From an unicellular cyanobacterium SU3 (GTDB lineage Bacteria > Cyanobacteriota > Cyanobacteriia > Cyanobacteriales > Microcystaceae), in the NCBI GenBank assembly GCA_002172675.1, contig NETF01000201.1:1-34106 (forward strand): a stretch of 34,106 nt of DNA. Direction: 5' to 3'. Shown in pieces: positions 15,523 to 24,680 of the stretch (position 1 is its first letter; every line of letters begins with the position of its first letter). The position numbers and the translations under genes are program-made. Under the pieces are notes generated by a model. That model did not search any database, was not told the origin of the DNA, and worked only from the letters and a program-made list of their open reading frames with translations.

Positions 15523-15918
15523 TTATTGGGCGGTAATCGCTTCAACTGATTTTCCTGTTTTATCGGCGACTCTTTCGGCCATATAATCATAAATTTCTCG
15601 GAAGCGAGGAACGGCTCGCATTTCTAAGCGACTTTTGTCTCTGAGGGTGACAACAATATCTCCCCATAATCCAATTCCACGAGGGATTTTGGCAATTTTG
15701 ACAATTTCACCATAAATGATGTCGGTGCGATCGTTACCCATCCAACCGCCAGTGATAGAAATACGGCGATCAGTAATTCGATAACGCAACCAAGTTGCAC
15801 GAACAATAGCACCAACTGTCAGGGGCAAACAAATTACAGTGAATCCTAACAATATATTAATGATTAAATCCCCAATATGAGGACCTCCTTCATAAAAGGT
15901 GTTCTCTCTTATACCCAT
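15523..15918 (-). CDS. PH-domain (bacterial PH/DUF304-like) membrane protein
   Basis: A 131-aa protein with one membrane segment at about residues 18-40 (IINILLGFTVICLPLTVGAI). A small beta domain follows: YRITDRRISITGGWMG, then DIIYGEIVKIAKIPRG and DIVVTLRDKSRLEMRAV. The RYRITDRRI pattern with the later R-x-I-x-x-I region is typical of the bPH/DUF304 type. The gene starts inside rnpA, overlapping it by 29 bp, so the two are translationally linked. A PH-like protein in this exact place between rnpA and yidC is a usual cyanobacterial arrangement. Function is unknown. Confidence 0.8.
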   Translation of the reverse strand: MGIRENTFYEGGPHIGDLIINILLGFTVICLPLTVGAIVRATWLRYRITDRRISITGGWMGNDRTDIIYGEIVKIAKIPRGIGLWGDIVVTLRDKSRLEMRAVPRFREIYDYMAERVADKTGKSVEAITAQ

Positions 15919-16273
15919 AAATTATCTCGGCTTTAATTAACAACTCTTCTAATTCTCGCAAAAAATGTTCATATTTGCACTCTGTTGTGTTACGCTTGAC
16001 CACAATTACCACCTGACACCCTGGTTTGATCCTAGGCAAAAAAAGACGAATTACTGCTTTAATTTGTCTTTTTAGGCGGTTACGAACCACTGCTTTTTTA
16101 CTAACTTTTTGACTAATAGAAATGCCAAATTGTGTTGGTGGTTTACCTTCTTGTTGGTCATCTTGCCAAAATACCCGCATAACCAAGTGGGGACTTTGAT
16201 AGCGTTTTCCTCGGTTATAAACGGTTTTAAATGCCTTTGGATGTCTTAGGCGGTTTGGTTTGGGTAATCCCAC
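15890..16273 (-). CDS. rnpA: Ribonuclease P protein component
   Basis: Protein subunit of RNase P, which matures the 5' ends of tRNAs with the rnpB RNA. The 127-aa sequence has the family features: LPKPNRLRHPKAFKTVYNRG at the N-terminus, then FGISISQKVSKKAVVRNRLK with the RNR motif (V-x-RNR-x-KR), and a C-terminal helix (EHFLRELEELLIKA). The start is GTG 16273. It follows rpmH by 33 bp and overlaps the PH-domain gene by 29 bp. The order rpmH-rnpA is nearly universal in bacteria. Confidence 0.95.
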   Translation of the reverse strand: MGLPKPNRLRHPKAFKTVYNRGKRYQSPHLVMRVFWQDDQQEGKPPTQFGISISQKVSKKAVVRNRLKRQIKAVIRLFLPRIKPGCQVVIVVKRNTTECKYEHFLRELEELLIKAEIIYGYKREHLL

Positions 16274-16306
16274 GAGTTGCCCATATCGGTTAATCTTATC
16301 GGAATT

Positions 16307-16444
16307 CTACACGGATAAGCGATGTCTCCCTTTTTTACGTCTTGCTTGAATGACTTTACGTCCATTACTTTTTCTCATACGCGCACGAAATCCTGATGTC
16401 CTCTTTTGTTTACGGTTGGTTCCCCCTAAGGTACGCTTAGTCAC
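16307..16444 (-). CDS. rpmH: 50S ribosomal protein L34
   Basis: A 45-aa, very basic ribosomal protein. The sequence begins [20 protein letters not shown] and includes [12 protein letters not shown] and the C-terminal [12 protein letters not shown], matching bacterial L34 nearly end to end. The start is GTG 16444, with GGAGG (16454-16458) nine bases before it; the stop is TAG at 16307. It heads the rpmH-rnpA-PH-yidC-khpB operon. Confidence 0.96.
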   Translation of the reverse strand: MTKRTLGGTNRKQKRTSGFRARMRKSNGRKVIQARRKKGRHRLSV

Positions 16445-16559
16445 AATTTTTTTCCTCCAAAAACGTTATTTTTGTTTAACTCTTTAAATACACAGTCTAC
16501 AATTATAACATATTAACAGATAGTAGAACAAGTCTTGTGAACAGTGATCGCTCCCTAAC

Positions 16560-19500
16560 CTAAAATTTATTTTCGTAACGAATGGTTGCTTCATTTAAAG
16601 TATAGTCATAAGAAAAGCGAATTAAAGCATTATCTTCGAGTTTATAAACGGTTTCTAGGACAGGAAATAACCGTAAGTTAGTTAATCCAATACTTTCACC
16701 AAATTGACTAGCTTGTTGATTCGTATTAAACACCCAATCTTGTAAAAAAGGTAAAATAACAACGGCTGACTGCACGACTCCAGTTTGTAATAATTGGCTA
16801 GAATTTTGTTGTTGTAATTCTTCAATAACTGGAGAAAGTTGTTGACTAAATAAAGTTGAGAGTTCGGTATTCGTTAAAGGAGGATTACTGGAAAAAGAAA
16901 CAATGGGTGATCGTAATAAATCTGCAATAGAATTAGTACCTAAATTATTAACTTCAACACATCGAGCTAAAGCTCTTAAATTTTCGGGTGATGTTTTATT
17001 ATAATTTTCAATGGTCGGAGAATTTTGATCATTAAATTGACAAACATCTCCAACAATATTATTAATATTAGGTAATACTTCATCAGCACTTCCTTCAATA
17101 TTTAAGGTTATTTCTGCTGATTTTGCTCTACCGCTTTGTACAATATCATCAGGAATTTCATTATCTTGAATTGAACGCAAAGCAACAGCGAAAATATATA
17201 GTTTCAGTTCTAAATCAATGAGAGGATTTAATAATCCTTGTTCGGGGAGAAAAGTTAAAGTATTCTCATTTCGATCACTAATAAAAACACGAGTAACTGG
17301 TATATTCACTTGTCCACTATTAATTTTTATTTTTCCTGATGGTTCAATGCTTAAAATATCTATTAAAGATAAACGATTAATTTGACCATTTAAGGTTAAA
17401 TTACCACTAAGATTAAAATTAGCACCGAGATCAACAATGGTTTTAGGAATAAGACGGGTTGTTTCATTTTTAACAGTAATATCATCAAGGGTTATTTTGA
17501 AATTATTTAATTTTGGAGGAATAACAATATTACCTTCAGAAGCAATCGTTTTTAGCCATTTTTCTAATATAAGTGATGTTTCTTCTGGTTTAAAATTTAA
17601 CTTAGGTACATTTAATTGACCTTCTGAAAAATTAATATTTCCACTAATTTGAGGTTTAATTAATGCTCCTGTGATTAAAATATCACCATTAATCAAGCCT
17701 TGATATATTCCTGAATTATTAACTTCATTTTGTCTAATTTGAATAGTAAGAGGATTATTGACAGTTTGTTGATTTTGAAGGGGTAATAAGGGTAAATCTC
17801 CTGTAATATTTAAACGGGTTTTAACAACATCTGCAGTTAATTGATCAACATTAATACTTCTATTTTTTATGTTAGCTTTTCCATTCAAGGTGATTAAAGT
17901 TGGAATTAAATTATTGGTGAATTTTGCATTATCTAAGTTTAAGTTAATTTGACTATCAGAATCTAGAGAAATTTTTAATTGATTATCAATAGAGATTTTT
18001 CCTTGAATATTAGCTGTTACATTTCCTTCTCCCCCAACCCAAATAACTTGGTCTAAAGTTAAAGGTTGTAATAAAGCAAAAGATTCTTGTCCTAATTTTG
18101 CTGTAATTTGAAACTGATTATTCTTATTTTTTACAATAGGAAAAGGTAAAGTAGCAGAGACACTTATAAATTCGGGTTGATTGGTTGTTACCTGTAACTT
18201 ATCATTACTGTAATTAAACTTTCCTCCTAAATCAAGGTTAAGCGATCGCGCATTAATTACACCTTCATGAAACGCAAAGATACCATCAATAACAGGATTC
18301 TCTAATGTTCCGTTCAGGACTCCTTTTACATTAATAGAACCGTTAACGTCACTAGGGATAACAATTAAATTACGGACTAAATCTAAAGTTAAATTTTCGA
18401 CTTTAAAAGCTGATGATTCTAGAGAATACTGACCACTATTATAGAATAAATTGAGTATACCTGATGCAGTTGCTGTCCCTAGTTGAATCATAGGATTAAC
18501 GGATACAGTTCCATTTTTTAATTGTCCATGGATGGCTATTCTATCAATAGGAATAACCTGTGAACCTTCCATAACTAAGCCTAATGATGGGACAATAGAA
18601 GCGGTAGAAGGTTGAGGGTTCCATGTCCATTCATTCCCTTCAAACTGAATAGCAACTTGGGGATTTTCAATGGTTCCATCTAGAATCATTTCTGCATTAT
18701 ACTGTCCTTTAATATCTAATTTTCTCGGTAAGTCTCCTACTTGAGTTTCGGCAAAAATTTCTTTTATTTTCTGATCATTTTTCCAAAATATGTATAGTTG
18801 TTCAGCAATAGAATTCAAAGTGTTTCCCACATCATTAGGTTTAACATTTTCTGCTGTGGTAAAGTTGTTTTTTTTCAGTCGAAGTAATCTTAATAAACTA
18901 TCCCAATTGTATAATTGTAAAGCGGTTAATAAATCTTGAATCTTTCCTTGATCAATATTAACTTTTCCTTGGACTTCTCCTGAGTTAACATATAACTTTC
19001 CAACAATATTATAGTTACTATTCCCTAGACTTAATTGAGTTTTTTCTAGTAAAATTAATCCATCTTTATATAACAAAGATGCTTCAAATTGATTAGCGAC
19101 TACATTGCCAAAACGGGGTGATGCAATTGTTACTTTTCCTACTGTATTTAAGTCGGATGGGTTGAAACTTAAGTCTATATTAATGATACCCCCTAAATAT
19201 TCAGGTAATCCATAGTTACCTAATGGTGCTATTTTTAAGATATCTATGGGTAAACTTTCTACATTAGCTACTAGATTATCATTGTTACGTTTTACCCTAG
19301 CAATAATAGGAGTATTATTATTATAAGTTTGGCGAATTTCAAAGGACTCTATAACAGAAACCAAAGAACAATTTTCTTGAAAACAAGGATTAATAACAGC
19401 AGTGATCTTATCTTGTCTTCCTTCTATATTTAGAGAAATTTGACTTAAAGAATCTATAGTTAATTTACCTTTTAATTCTGGTTCAAATTCTTGTTCATTA

Positions 19501-22500
19501 AAGCCTAAGTTTGCTAAACTCACATCACCCACTATCTGTAAATTTCCTGGTGATAGTGGTGCAGTTAATATATTTTTTCCTAATAATGTTCCTATAAAGT
19601 CACCTTGTCCTATTAGTTCTAACTGTGTCGGTAACAACTGTCGATTAATAGGGATTTTATCTAATAATTGTGTTAAAGGTAATTCACTTAAATTAAAGTT
19701 AGTTTGAACCTCTAAAGAGATAGTTTCAACATCAAGAGATTCCCATAAGTTAGAAACTGTTAAATTGCCTTGTGCATTAATATTTTGTTCTCCTACTTCT
19801 AAAGAAAATTGTCGAACATTAATAGGAATAAGTGAGACAGACGGTAAAATTGAATTGAGAGGAAGAGACGCATTAATTGAAGTATTAATAGTATCTGTTA
19901 GAAAATTAGAAAATAAATTAGTATTCAAGCTAGATAATTCAAGATTTACCGTAGTAATATCGGCATCAATAATATTATTCTTAATGTCTCCATTTACGAT
20001 TAAAGTTCCGTTTCCGATGTCTATTTCAGTATTAGTATAACCAGTAACATCATTGAAGTTTAGTTTTAATAATGAGGATAAACTAGCTGTTAAATTAGCT
20101 TTTAAATTTCTGATCGTTAAACTTGGATAATTTTTAATAGTAAAAGGTGCAATAGATAACGGTGTCGTTATTGCATTAATATTAACTTGTCCTTGATTTA
20201 ATTCAGTTTGTGCTGTTATACTTCGATTAGCAATTAATAAATCACTATTAGCAGTAATTTGTAAATTGTTAAGATTAGATATTAAATTAGAAAAAGTTAG
20301 CGATCGCAATTCTCCTTGTATATTAATATCGCTATTAACTAAGTTAACAGGAACGGGAATATTAGGAATAATTTGATTAACGGATAAACTGTTAATATTA
20401 GCAACCGTTTCTAAAGACTCATTTTGTAGTTTACCCGTTGCTGTTACTAGACTATCTTCTATTCTAAGAACTACATTTCCATTCCCATCAATTTTACTTA
20501 AATTTAGACTTCCATTATTCCAAATAGTTTCTAAATTACCCGAAATATTCAAACGAGAATTACTAATTGATACAGCAACAGGTAGGTTAGGAATAAAAGT
20601 ATTAATAGGTAATTCTAATGTAGTAATATTTGTTTGTAATTGACTATTATTAATATTGCTATTGATAATAACTTTTCCTTTGTCAACCGATAACAAAAGA
20701 TTGGAATTAACATCAAGGGATTGAATAAAAGATTGATTAATCTCTCCAGATAAACGCATATCACCTTGTTCTAAAATCAAATTATCAGGACATTGAAGCT
20801 TGATTTCAATACAAATAAGCGTAGCAAAAGGAGTTAAACTGAGTGACTCTGTATTGATAGAAGATTGCCATTTCTTTGTTGTTAAATTTCCACTACCTGT
20901 AATATCTATAATTCCCTGTGCGGTACGAATTTTTGTAGCTTTTAACAATAAATTATTCTGTTTAATAACAATCTCGCCTTGACTAATAATAGTAGTATTT
21001 TCTTGTGAAAAATTACCAGAAGTTTGCCACTCAATTAAACCATTAATATCACCTAATTTTCCTTTTAATTCTCCCTTTGCTTGCAATAAGTTAAAATTTA
21101 CATTAGAAGGTAAAGTATAATAGGTATTAATCAACTCTTGAGTCGGTAAAGCGGTTTTCAAGTTAAAATCAATAGGAAATTGTTTAAGATCAATTGGTTT
21201 CTTTTGTTCAATTAATTGACTAATATTTTGGTTAATACTTCCCTTTGCTTGTATTTGTCCCCCTGCTTGAGGTTCAATTAAAAATTTTTCTAATACAGTT
21301 TTGTCTAAAGTGATTTTAAATTCAGCTAAAATAGCTTGAAAAGGTGTTCTTTCTATCGTTACTAATTGATCATTAATAAATTTTCCTTGAATGATAGGAT
21401 TAGTTATTAAACCAGTCAAATTAAGATTAATATTAAACTTTCCCTCTGCTTTTATGGGTAACTTAATGGGAATTACTTCCAAAACATTATCAATGTTAAA
21501 ATTTTGAAAATCAATTTTGATATTACTTCCTTTTTGCCAATCATAATATCCTTGTAATGTCGTAATAATATCTCCTAAAATAATTTTTCCTTGGTCAATT
21601 AATATCTTGTTTTTCTCAAATTGAAAAGCTAAATCTGCTTGAATGGGTTCTTTTAGAGGTTTAGCTTTTGCCTGAAAATCTTCTAGTTGTAAATTTCCTT
21701 GTCCTTCAGTTTTCTTCAAATCTATTAATGAAGGTAAATCAAGATTCAAATTAGCTTTAAGATAACTATCATCAAGATTAAAAGGAAGATTAGGAACAAT
21801 AGACGACCAAGCTTGCAAAGGTAATTGATTCAGTTGTAAGCTTATTTTACTTTTGGTACTTTTAACAAAGGTTTCCCCTTGTAGTTGAATTTCATTACTT
21901 TCTAGTATACCCAAACTGATATCATAAAGCCACTTTCGCTGTTTGCTTTTTTCATATTCTATATTACCAGTAACTTTAATATTGACTGTTTTTTCTGATT
22001 GGTAAGGTAATAAAATAATCTCAGTATTTTTAACATTAACCGATAAATCAAAATTAAGGGGAATAACTTCATCAGTGGCCTTGACATTTAACCACTGACC
22101 TGGTTTTTTTTCACGGACTTTAACCGTTACCTTTTGAGGAGAAACATTAACAGCTAACTTTCCTTGTAATAAAATAGTTACAGGATTGAACGTAACCTTA
22201 ATGTTTTTGGCCCTTAACTGGCTACTGTATTCAGTCGTCTCTGGAATATAAGCGTCCTCTAGCTGTAAACTGGTAAAAGAAAACCCCTCTAACTCACCAA
22301 TCTCAACGGGACGATAAATAACTTTACTGAGTTGTTTTTCTAACCAAGGAGGTAAATACTCCTTCAAAAAAAAATTCAACCCCGTATAACCGATGAAAAC
22401 GAGAGTTATAGAAGTCGTTGCGATAACAATAGTCTTCGGTTTTCTAGCAAATCTCAGAAAACGGTTAAACTGATTCAAAAAAGGGTTTGGAGGTGGGGGA

Positions 22501-22511
22501 GACTGACTCAT
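16560..22511 (-). CDS. tamB: TamB-like (DUF490) envelope protein
   Basis: A giant protein of 1983 aa from ATG 22511 (a TTG at 22544 is less likely). A short Pro-rich cytosolic start is followed by one membrane anchor at about residues 25-50 (TIVIATTSITLVFIGYTG). The rest is a long repetitive beta-strand region rich in Asn, Ile, Leu and Ser, in which blocks such as GNLQLEDFQAK or NVKGVLNGTLENPVIDG recur. These are the AsmA/TamB-type repeats that build a hydrophobic groove. The C-terminal 300 residues fit the TamB domain, and the chain ends ATIRYENKF with a terminal Phe. TamB/YhdP-type proteins bridge inner and outer membranes and move phospholipids. It is convergent with nothing; rpmH lies downstream on the same strand, 115 bp away. 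Confidence 0.88.
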   Translation of the reverse strand: MSQSPPPPNPFLNQFNRFLRFARKPKTIVIATTSITLVFIGYTGLNFFLKEYLPPWLEKQLSKVIYRPVEIGELEGFSFTSLQLEDAYIPETTEYSSQLRAKNIKVTFNPVTILLQGKLAVNVSPQKVTVKVREKKPGQWLNVKATDEVIPLNFDLSVNVKNTEIILLPYQSEKTVNIKVTGNIEYEKSKQRKWLYDISLGILESNEIQLQGETFVKSTKSKISLQLNQLPLQAWSSIVPNLPFNLDDSYLKANLNLDLPSLIDLKKTEGQGNLQLEDFQAKAKPLKEPIQADLAFQFEKNKILIDQGKIILGDIITTLQGYYDWQKGSNIKIDFQNFNIDNVLEVIPIKLPIKAEGKFNINLNLTGLITNPIIQGKFINDQLVTIERTPFQAILAEFKITLDKTVLEKFLIEPQAGGQIQAKGSINQNISQLIEQKKPIDLKQFPIDFNLKTALPTQELINTYYTLPSNVNFNLLQAKGELKGKLGDINGLIEWQTSGNFSQENTTIISQGEIVIKQNNLLLKATKIRTAQGIIDITGSGNLTTKKWQSSINTESLSLTPFATLICIEIKLQCPDNLILEQGDMRLSGEINQSFIQSLDVNSNLLLSVDKGKVIINSNINNSQLQTNITTLELPINTFIPNLPVAVSISNSRLNISGNLETIWNNGSLNLSKIDGNGNVVLRIEDSLVTATGKLQNESLETVANINSLSVNQIIPNIPVPVNLVNSDINIQGELRSLTFSNLISNLNNLQITANSDLLIANRSITAQTELNQGQVNINAITTPLSIAPFTIKNYPSLTIRNLKANLTASLSSLLKLNFNDVTGYTNTEIDIGNGTLIVNGDIKNNIIDADITTVNLELSSLNTNLFSNFLTDTINTSINASLPLNSILPSVSLIPINVRQFSLEVGEQNINAQGNLTVSNLWESLDVETISLEVQTNFNLSELPLTQLLDKIPINRQLLPTQLELIGQGDFIGTLLGKNILTAPLSPGNLQIVGDVSLANLGFNEQEFEPELKGKLTIDSLSQISLNIEGRQDKITAVINPCFQENCSLVSVIESFEIRQTYNNNTPIIARVKRNNDNLVANVESLPIDILKIAPLGNYGLPEYLGGIINIDLSFNPSDLNTVGKVTIASPRFGNVVANQFEASLLYKDGLILLEKTQLSLGNSNYNIVGKLYVNSGEVQGKVNIDQGKIQDLLTALQLYNWDSLLRLLRLKKNNFTTAENVKPNDVGNTLNSIAEQLYIFWKNDQKIKEIFAETQVGDLPRKLDIKGQYNAEMILDGTIENPQVAIQFEGNEWTWNPQPSTASIVPSLGLVMEGSQVIPIDRIAIHGQLKNGTVSVNPMIQLGTATASGILNLFYNSGQYSLESSAFKVENLTLDLVRNLIVIPSDVNGSINVKGVLNGTLENPVIDGIFAFHEGVINARSLNLDLGGKFNYSNDKLQVTTNQPEFISVSATLPFPIVKNKNNQFQITAKLGQESFALLQPLTLDQVIWVGGEGNVTANIQGKISIDNQLKISLDSDSQINLNLDNAKFTNNLIPTLITLNGKANIKNRSINVDQLTADVVKTRLNITGDLPLLPLQNQQTVNNPLTIQIRQNEVNNSGIYQGLINGDILITGALIKPQISGNINFSEGQLNVPKLNFKPEETSLILEKWLKTIASEGNIVIPPKLNNFKITLDDITVKNETTRLIPKTIVDLGANFNLSGNLTLNGQINRLSLIDILSIEPSGKIKINSGQVNIPVTRVFISDRNENTLTFLPEQGLLNPLIDLELKLYIFAVALRSIQDNEIPDDIVQSGRAKSAEITLNIEGSADEVLPNINNIVGDVCQFNDQNSPTIENYNKTSPENLRALARCVEVNNLGTNSIADLLRSPIVSFSSNPPLTNTELSTLFSQQLSPVIEELQQQNSSQLLQTGVVQSAVVILPFLQDWVFNTNQQASQFGESIGLTNLRLFPVLETVYKLEDNALIRFSYDYTLNEATIRYENKF

Positions 22512-22658
22512 GAGGATTCGAGGATGAGGAGACGTTAAAAGCAAATTTTTTGACTAATCTAACGTACTTCAAAAAAATCTTTCTCAGAAATTGGTGAGCA
22601 ATCGGGGGCAATATGCCTCACAATAAGAAAGAGAAACCACCAAAGGAGTAACCCACAG

Positions 22659-23750
22659 ATGTTGGCATACATCCTAGCGATCGCTGTTGGCCTTGCAAGC
22701 TTAAGTCTTTATTTATCCGCTTTTTTCCTCCCTGAATTACACCGAAAAGATGATTTTCTTTGGAGTGGTGTCGGTTTATTTTACGCCTTAGTCCTCTGGG
22801 TATGTGCAGGAAGGGTAACGGGAGGTGTATTGTTAGGGCAAAGTGCTGCGGTGACGTTAGTGATATGCTTTGGTTGGCAAACCCTGCGCTTAAGACGGGC
22901 GATCGCACATCCTGATGAAAAAACCGATATACAAGGATTTTCTTTACTAAAGTGGGTACAAAACCGCTTTAAGAAAAAATCAACTTCTCCTACCCCTCCG
23001 GTTAGTGAGACACCGAAAGAAGAACAACCTACCCCTGAAACAGAAACAGAAGAAACACCCGTTATCTCCCAGGTTGAAACCCCAGAAGAAAGTGAGGTTA
23101 CTCCTGAACCTGAAAGTGAAATAACCCTAGAAGAAACGCTAGTTATTTCCCAAGTTGAACCTTCAGAAGAAAGTGACGTTATTGCTGAACCTGAAAGTGA
23201 AATAACCTCAGAAGAAAAGGAAGTTACCCCTGAACCTAAAACTAAAACTGAAACCACTGAAAATAAAAAACAAGGATTTTCCTTCAAGTCCTTATTTGGG
23301 TTAGGGAAGTCTAAATCTCAACCCACCACACAACCCCCCGAAAAAATCACCTCTGACGCTGATCTCGAAGAAAGCAACTGGGATGACGATGACGACGAGA
23401 AAGACGGTTCAGATATCGAAGAAGTTACTCCCAGTCTGGTAGAAGAAACAGAAGATAACCAATCCGAACCCGTTGCAGAAACTAGCAACACTAATGAAGA
23501 AGAATCTACAGAACAAGAAACAACCGAACAAACAGAAACTCTTGAAGAGTATGTCGCTGAATTTGAGCCTTACATGGCTGATGATGATGCAGAAACCGTC
23601 ATCGAAGACTATCAACCGAAAAGTGAATCCTCCGAGTCTGAAACTACCGACAAAGACGAGGAAGAAAAGGTAAAAACTGAAGATTCCAGTTCACAAGTTA
23701 TTGATGAAAAAAATGAGGAAATCGGAGAAAATGAGCAACAGAAAAATTAA
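22659..23750 (+). CDS. ycf66: Ycf66-family protein with long acidic tail
   Basis: A 363-aa protein. The first 85 residues are the Ycf66 domain with three hydrophobic segments: MLAYILAIAVGLASLSLYLS, DFLWSGVGLFYALVLWVCAG, and LLGQSAAVTLVICFGWQTLR. This is typical of cyanobacteria and some plastids and has no known function. Residues 110-363 are a very acidic, Glu/Thr/Ser-rich, surely disordered tail that includes a stretch DDDDDEK. It contains a tandem duplication of about 27 residues (VISQVETPEESEV and VISQVEPSEESDV start the two copies). The gene diverges from tamB with a 147-bp gap, and AAAGGAG lies about 11 bases before the ATG. The tail is much longer than the domain. Confidence 0.88.
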   Translation: MLAYILAIAVGLASLSLYLSAFFLPELHRKDDFLWSGVGLFYALVLWVCAGRVTGGVLLGQSAAVTLVICFGWQTLRLRRAIAHPDEKTDIQGFSLLKWVQNRFKKKSTSPTPPVSETPKEEQPTPETETEETPVISQVETPEESEVTPEPESEITLEETLVISQVEPSEESDVIAEPESEITSEEKEVTPEPKTKTETTENKKQGFSFKSLFGLGKSKSQPTTQPPEKITSDADLEESNWDDDDDEKDGSDIEEVTPSLVEETEDNQSEPVAETSNTNEEESTEQETTEQTETLEEYVAEFEPYMADDDAETVIEDYQPKSESSESETTDKDEEEKVKTEDSSSQVIDEKNEEIGENEQQKN

Positions 23751-23764
23751 ATTAATATTCTAAA

Positions 23765-24667
23765 TTAATATTCTCCTGTCTCTTCTGACTCTTCTCCTTC
23801 CTCTAATATCTGATTACTCCCACAAAATAATTGAATAGACTCAATTTGTGGCGCAATTTCCCCAAACCAATCTCGATAAATACCTTGTAACGATGGGTCG
23901 TTAATTACCGAATTAACAAAACTCAACCATTCGGGATTATTATCAGGTAAAATTAGTCCGTATTCTTCGCAATCAATGGGATTAGTGGGGACTAATGTAT
24001 AATCTGGACCGAGTCTTAAATTTTGTATTTGAGCTTCTCCTATTAAGAGAATACCATCACTAGCAAAAGCATCTATTTTATCCCCTTGTAATGCTTGTAT
24101 TCCTCTCGATCTTCCTGTCACCCCTTGAAACTGAACTAGATTAGCTAACGGGTATCTTTCAGCCATTAATTGTTGATTGGTGGTATTTCTTAACACCCCA
24201 ATATCAATATTGTCTAGACTTCTATTCGGATTAATCCTTCTTGCTTTCTCTGTTTTCACTAATAATTGAGTTCCTGTTAAGAAAAAAGGTTGAGAAAATT
24301 GTATTTGATAGTCAGGAACCTCTCGAATGGTATTAGGTCCACATTCTATATCGACAATGCGATCGCTCGCTAATTCAAAACGATTATAAAGGGTTGATTT
24401 ATATAATTTAAGAGCGATCACTTTTTTATTCAACTTTTGTTTTAATTCTTCTCTTAAAAGAGCGATTAAATCTAAACAGACTCCCTCTAAATTTCCGTTA
24501 ACATCTCGATAGCCAAAAGGAACGGCATCTTCTCTAATACCAACCTCTAATAAACCTGTTTCATCAATTTTTTCTAATACGCTCATTTCTTGAGCATCGC
24601 TAGGCAAAGCCCCAAAAAATAGTATTAATAAATTAATAAAGGATAAACAAAAAACTGCTTTTTTCAT
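23765..24667 (-). CDS. Periplasmic amino-acid-type substrate-binding protein
   Basis: A 300-aa exported solute-binding protein of family 3 (amino-acid type). Its signal peptide is KKAVFCLSFINLLILFFGA, with cleavage likely after PSDA. The mature chain starts with the family pattern GLLEVGIREDAVPFGYRD, followed by GNLEGVCLDLIALLRE. It has ECGPNTIREVPDYQIQFSQP and the C-terminal lobe element LILPDNNPEWLSFVN. Two cysteines (ECGP, DCEEYG) may form a disulfide. The tail is acidic. No permease or ATPase gene lies nearby, so it is an orphan. It sits 13 bp behind the AI-2E permease gene and is probably co-transcribed with it. The ligand is unknown. Confidence 0.82.
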   Translation of the reverse strand: MKKAVFCLSFINLLILFFGALPSDAQEMSVLEKIDETGLLEVGIREDAVPFGYRDVNGNLEGVCLDLIALLREELKQKLNKKVIALKLYKSTLYNRFELASDRIVDIECGPNTIREVPDYQIQFSQPFFLTGTQLLVKTEKARRINPNRSLDNIDIGVLRNTTNQQLMAERYPLANLVQFQGVTGRSRGIQALQGDKIDAFASDGILLIGEAQIQNLRLGPDYTLVPTNPIDCEEYGLILPDNNPEWLSFVNSVINDPSLQGIYRDWFGEIAPQIESIQLFCGSNQILEEGEESEETGEY

Positions 24668-24680
24668 AATACTTTCTCAT

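Noticed and set aside
15256-15815. Minus-strand frames in alternate registers within yidC and the PH-domain gene
   Set aside because: They are shadows of conserved genes on the same strand.
17437-20982. Plus-strand frames of 60-91 aa opposite tamB
   Set aside because: They are AT-rich antisense frames without start signals, inside a continuous coding region.
22618-23673. Frames overlapping ycf66 in other registers and on the other strand
   Set aside because: They arise from the low-complexity Glu/Ser/Thr-rich tail and lack family features.
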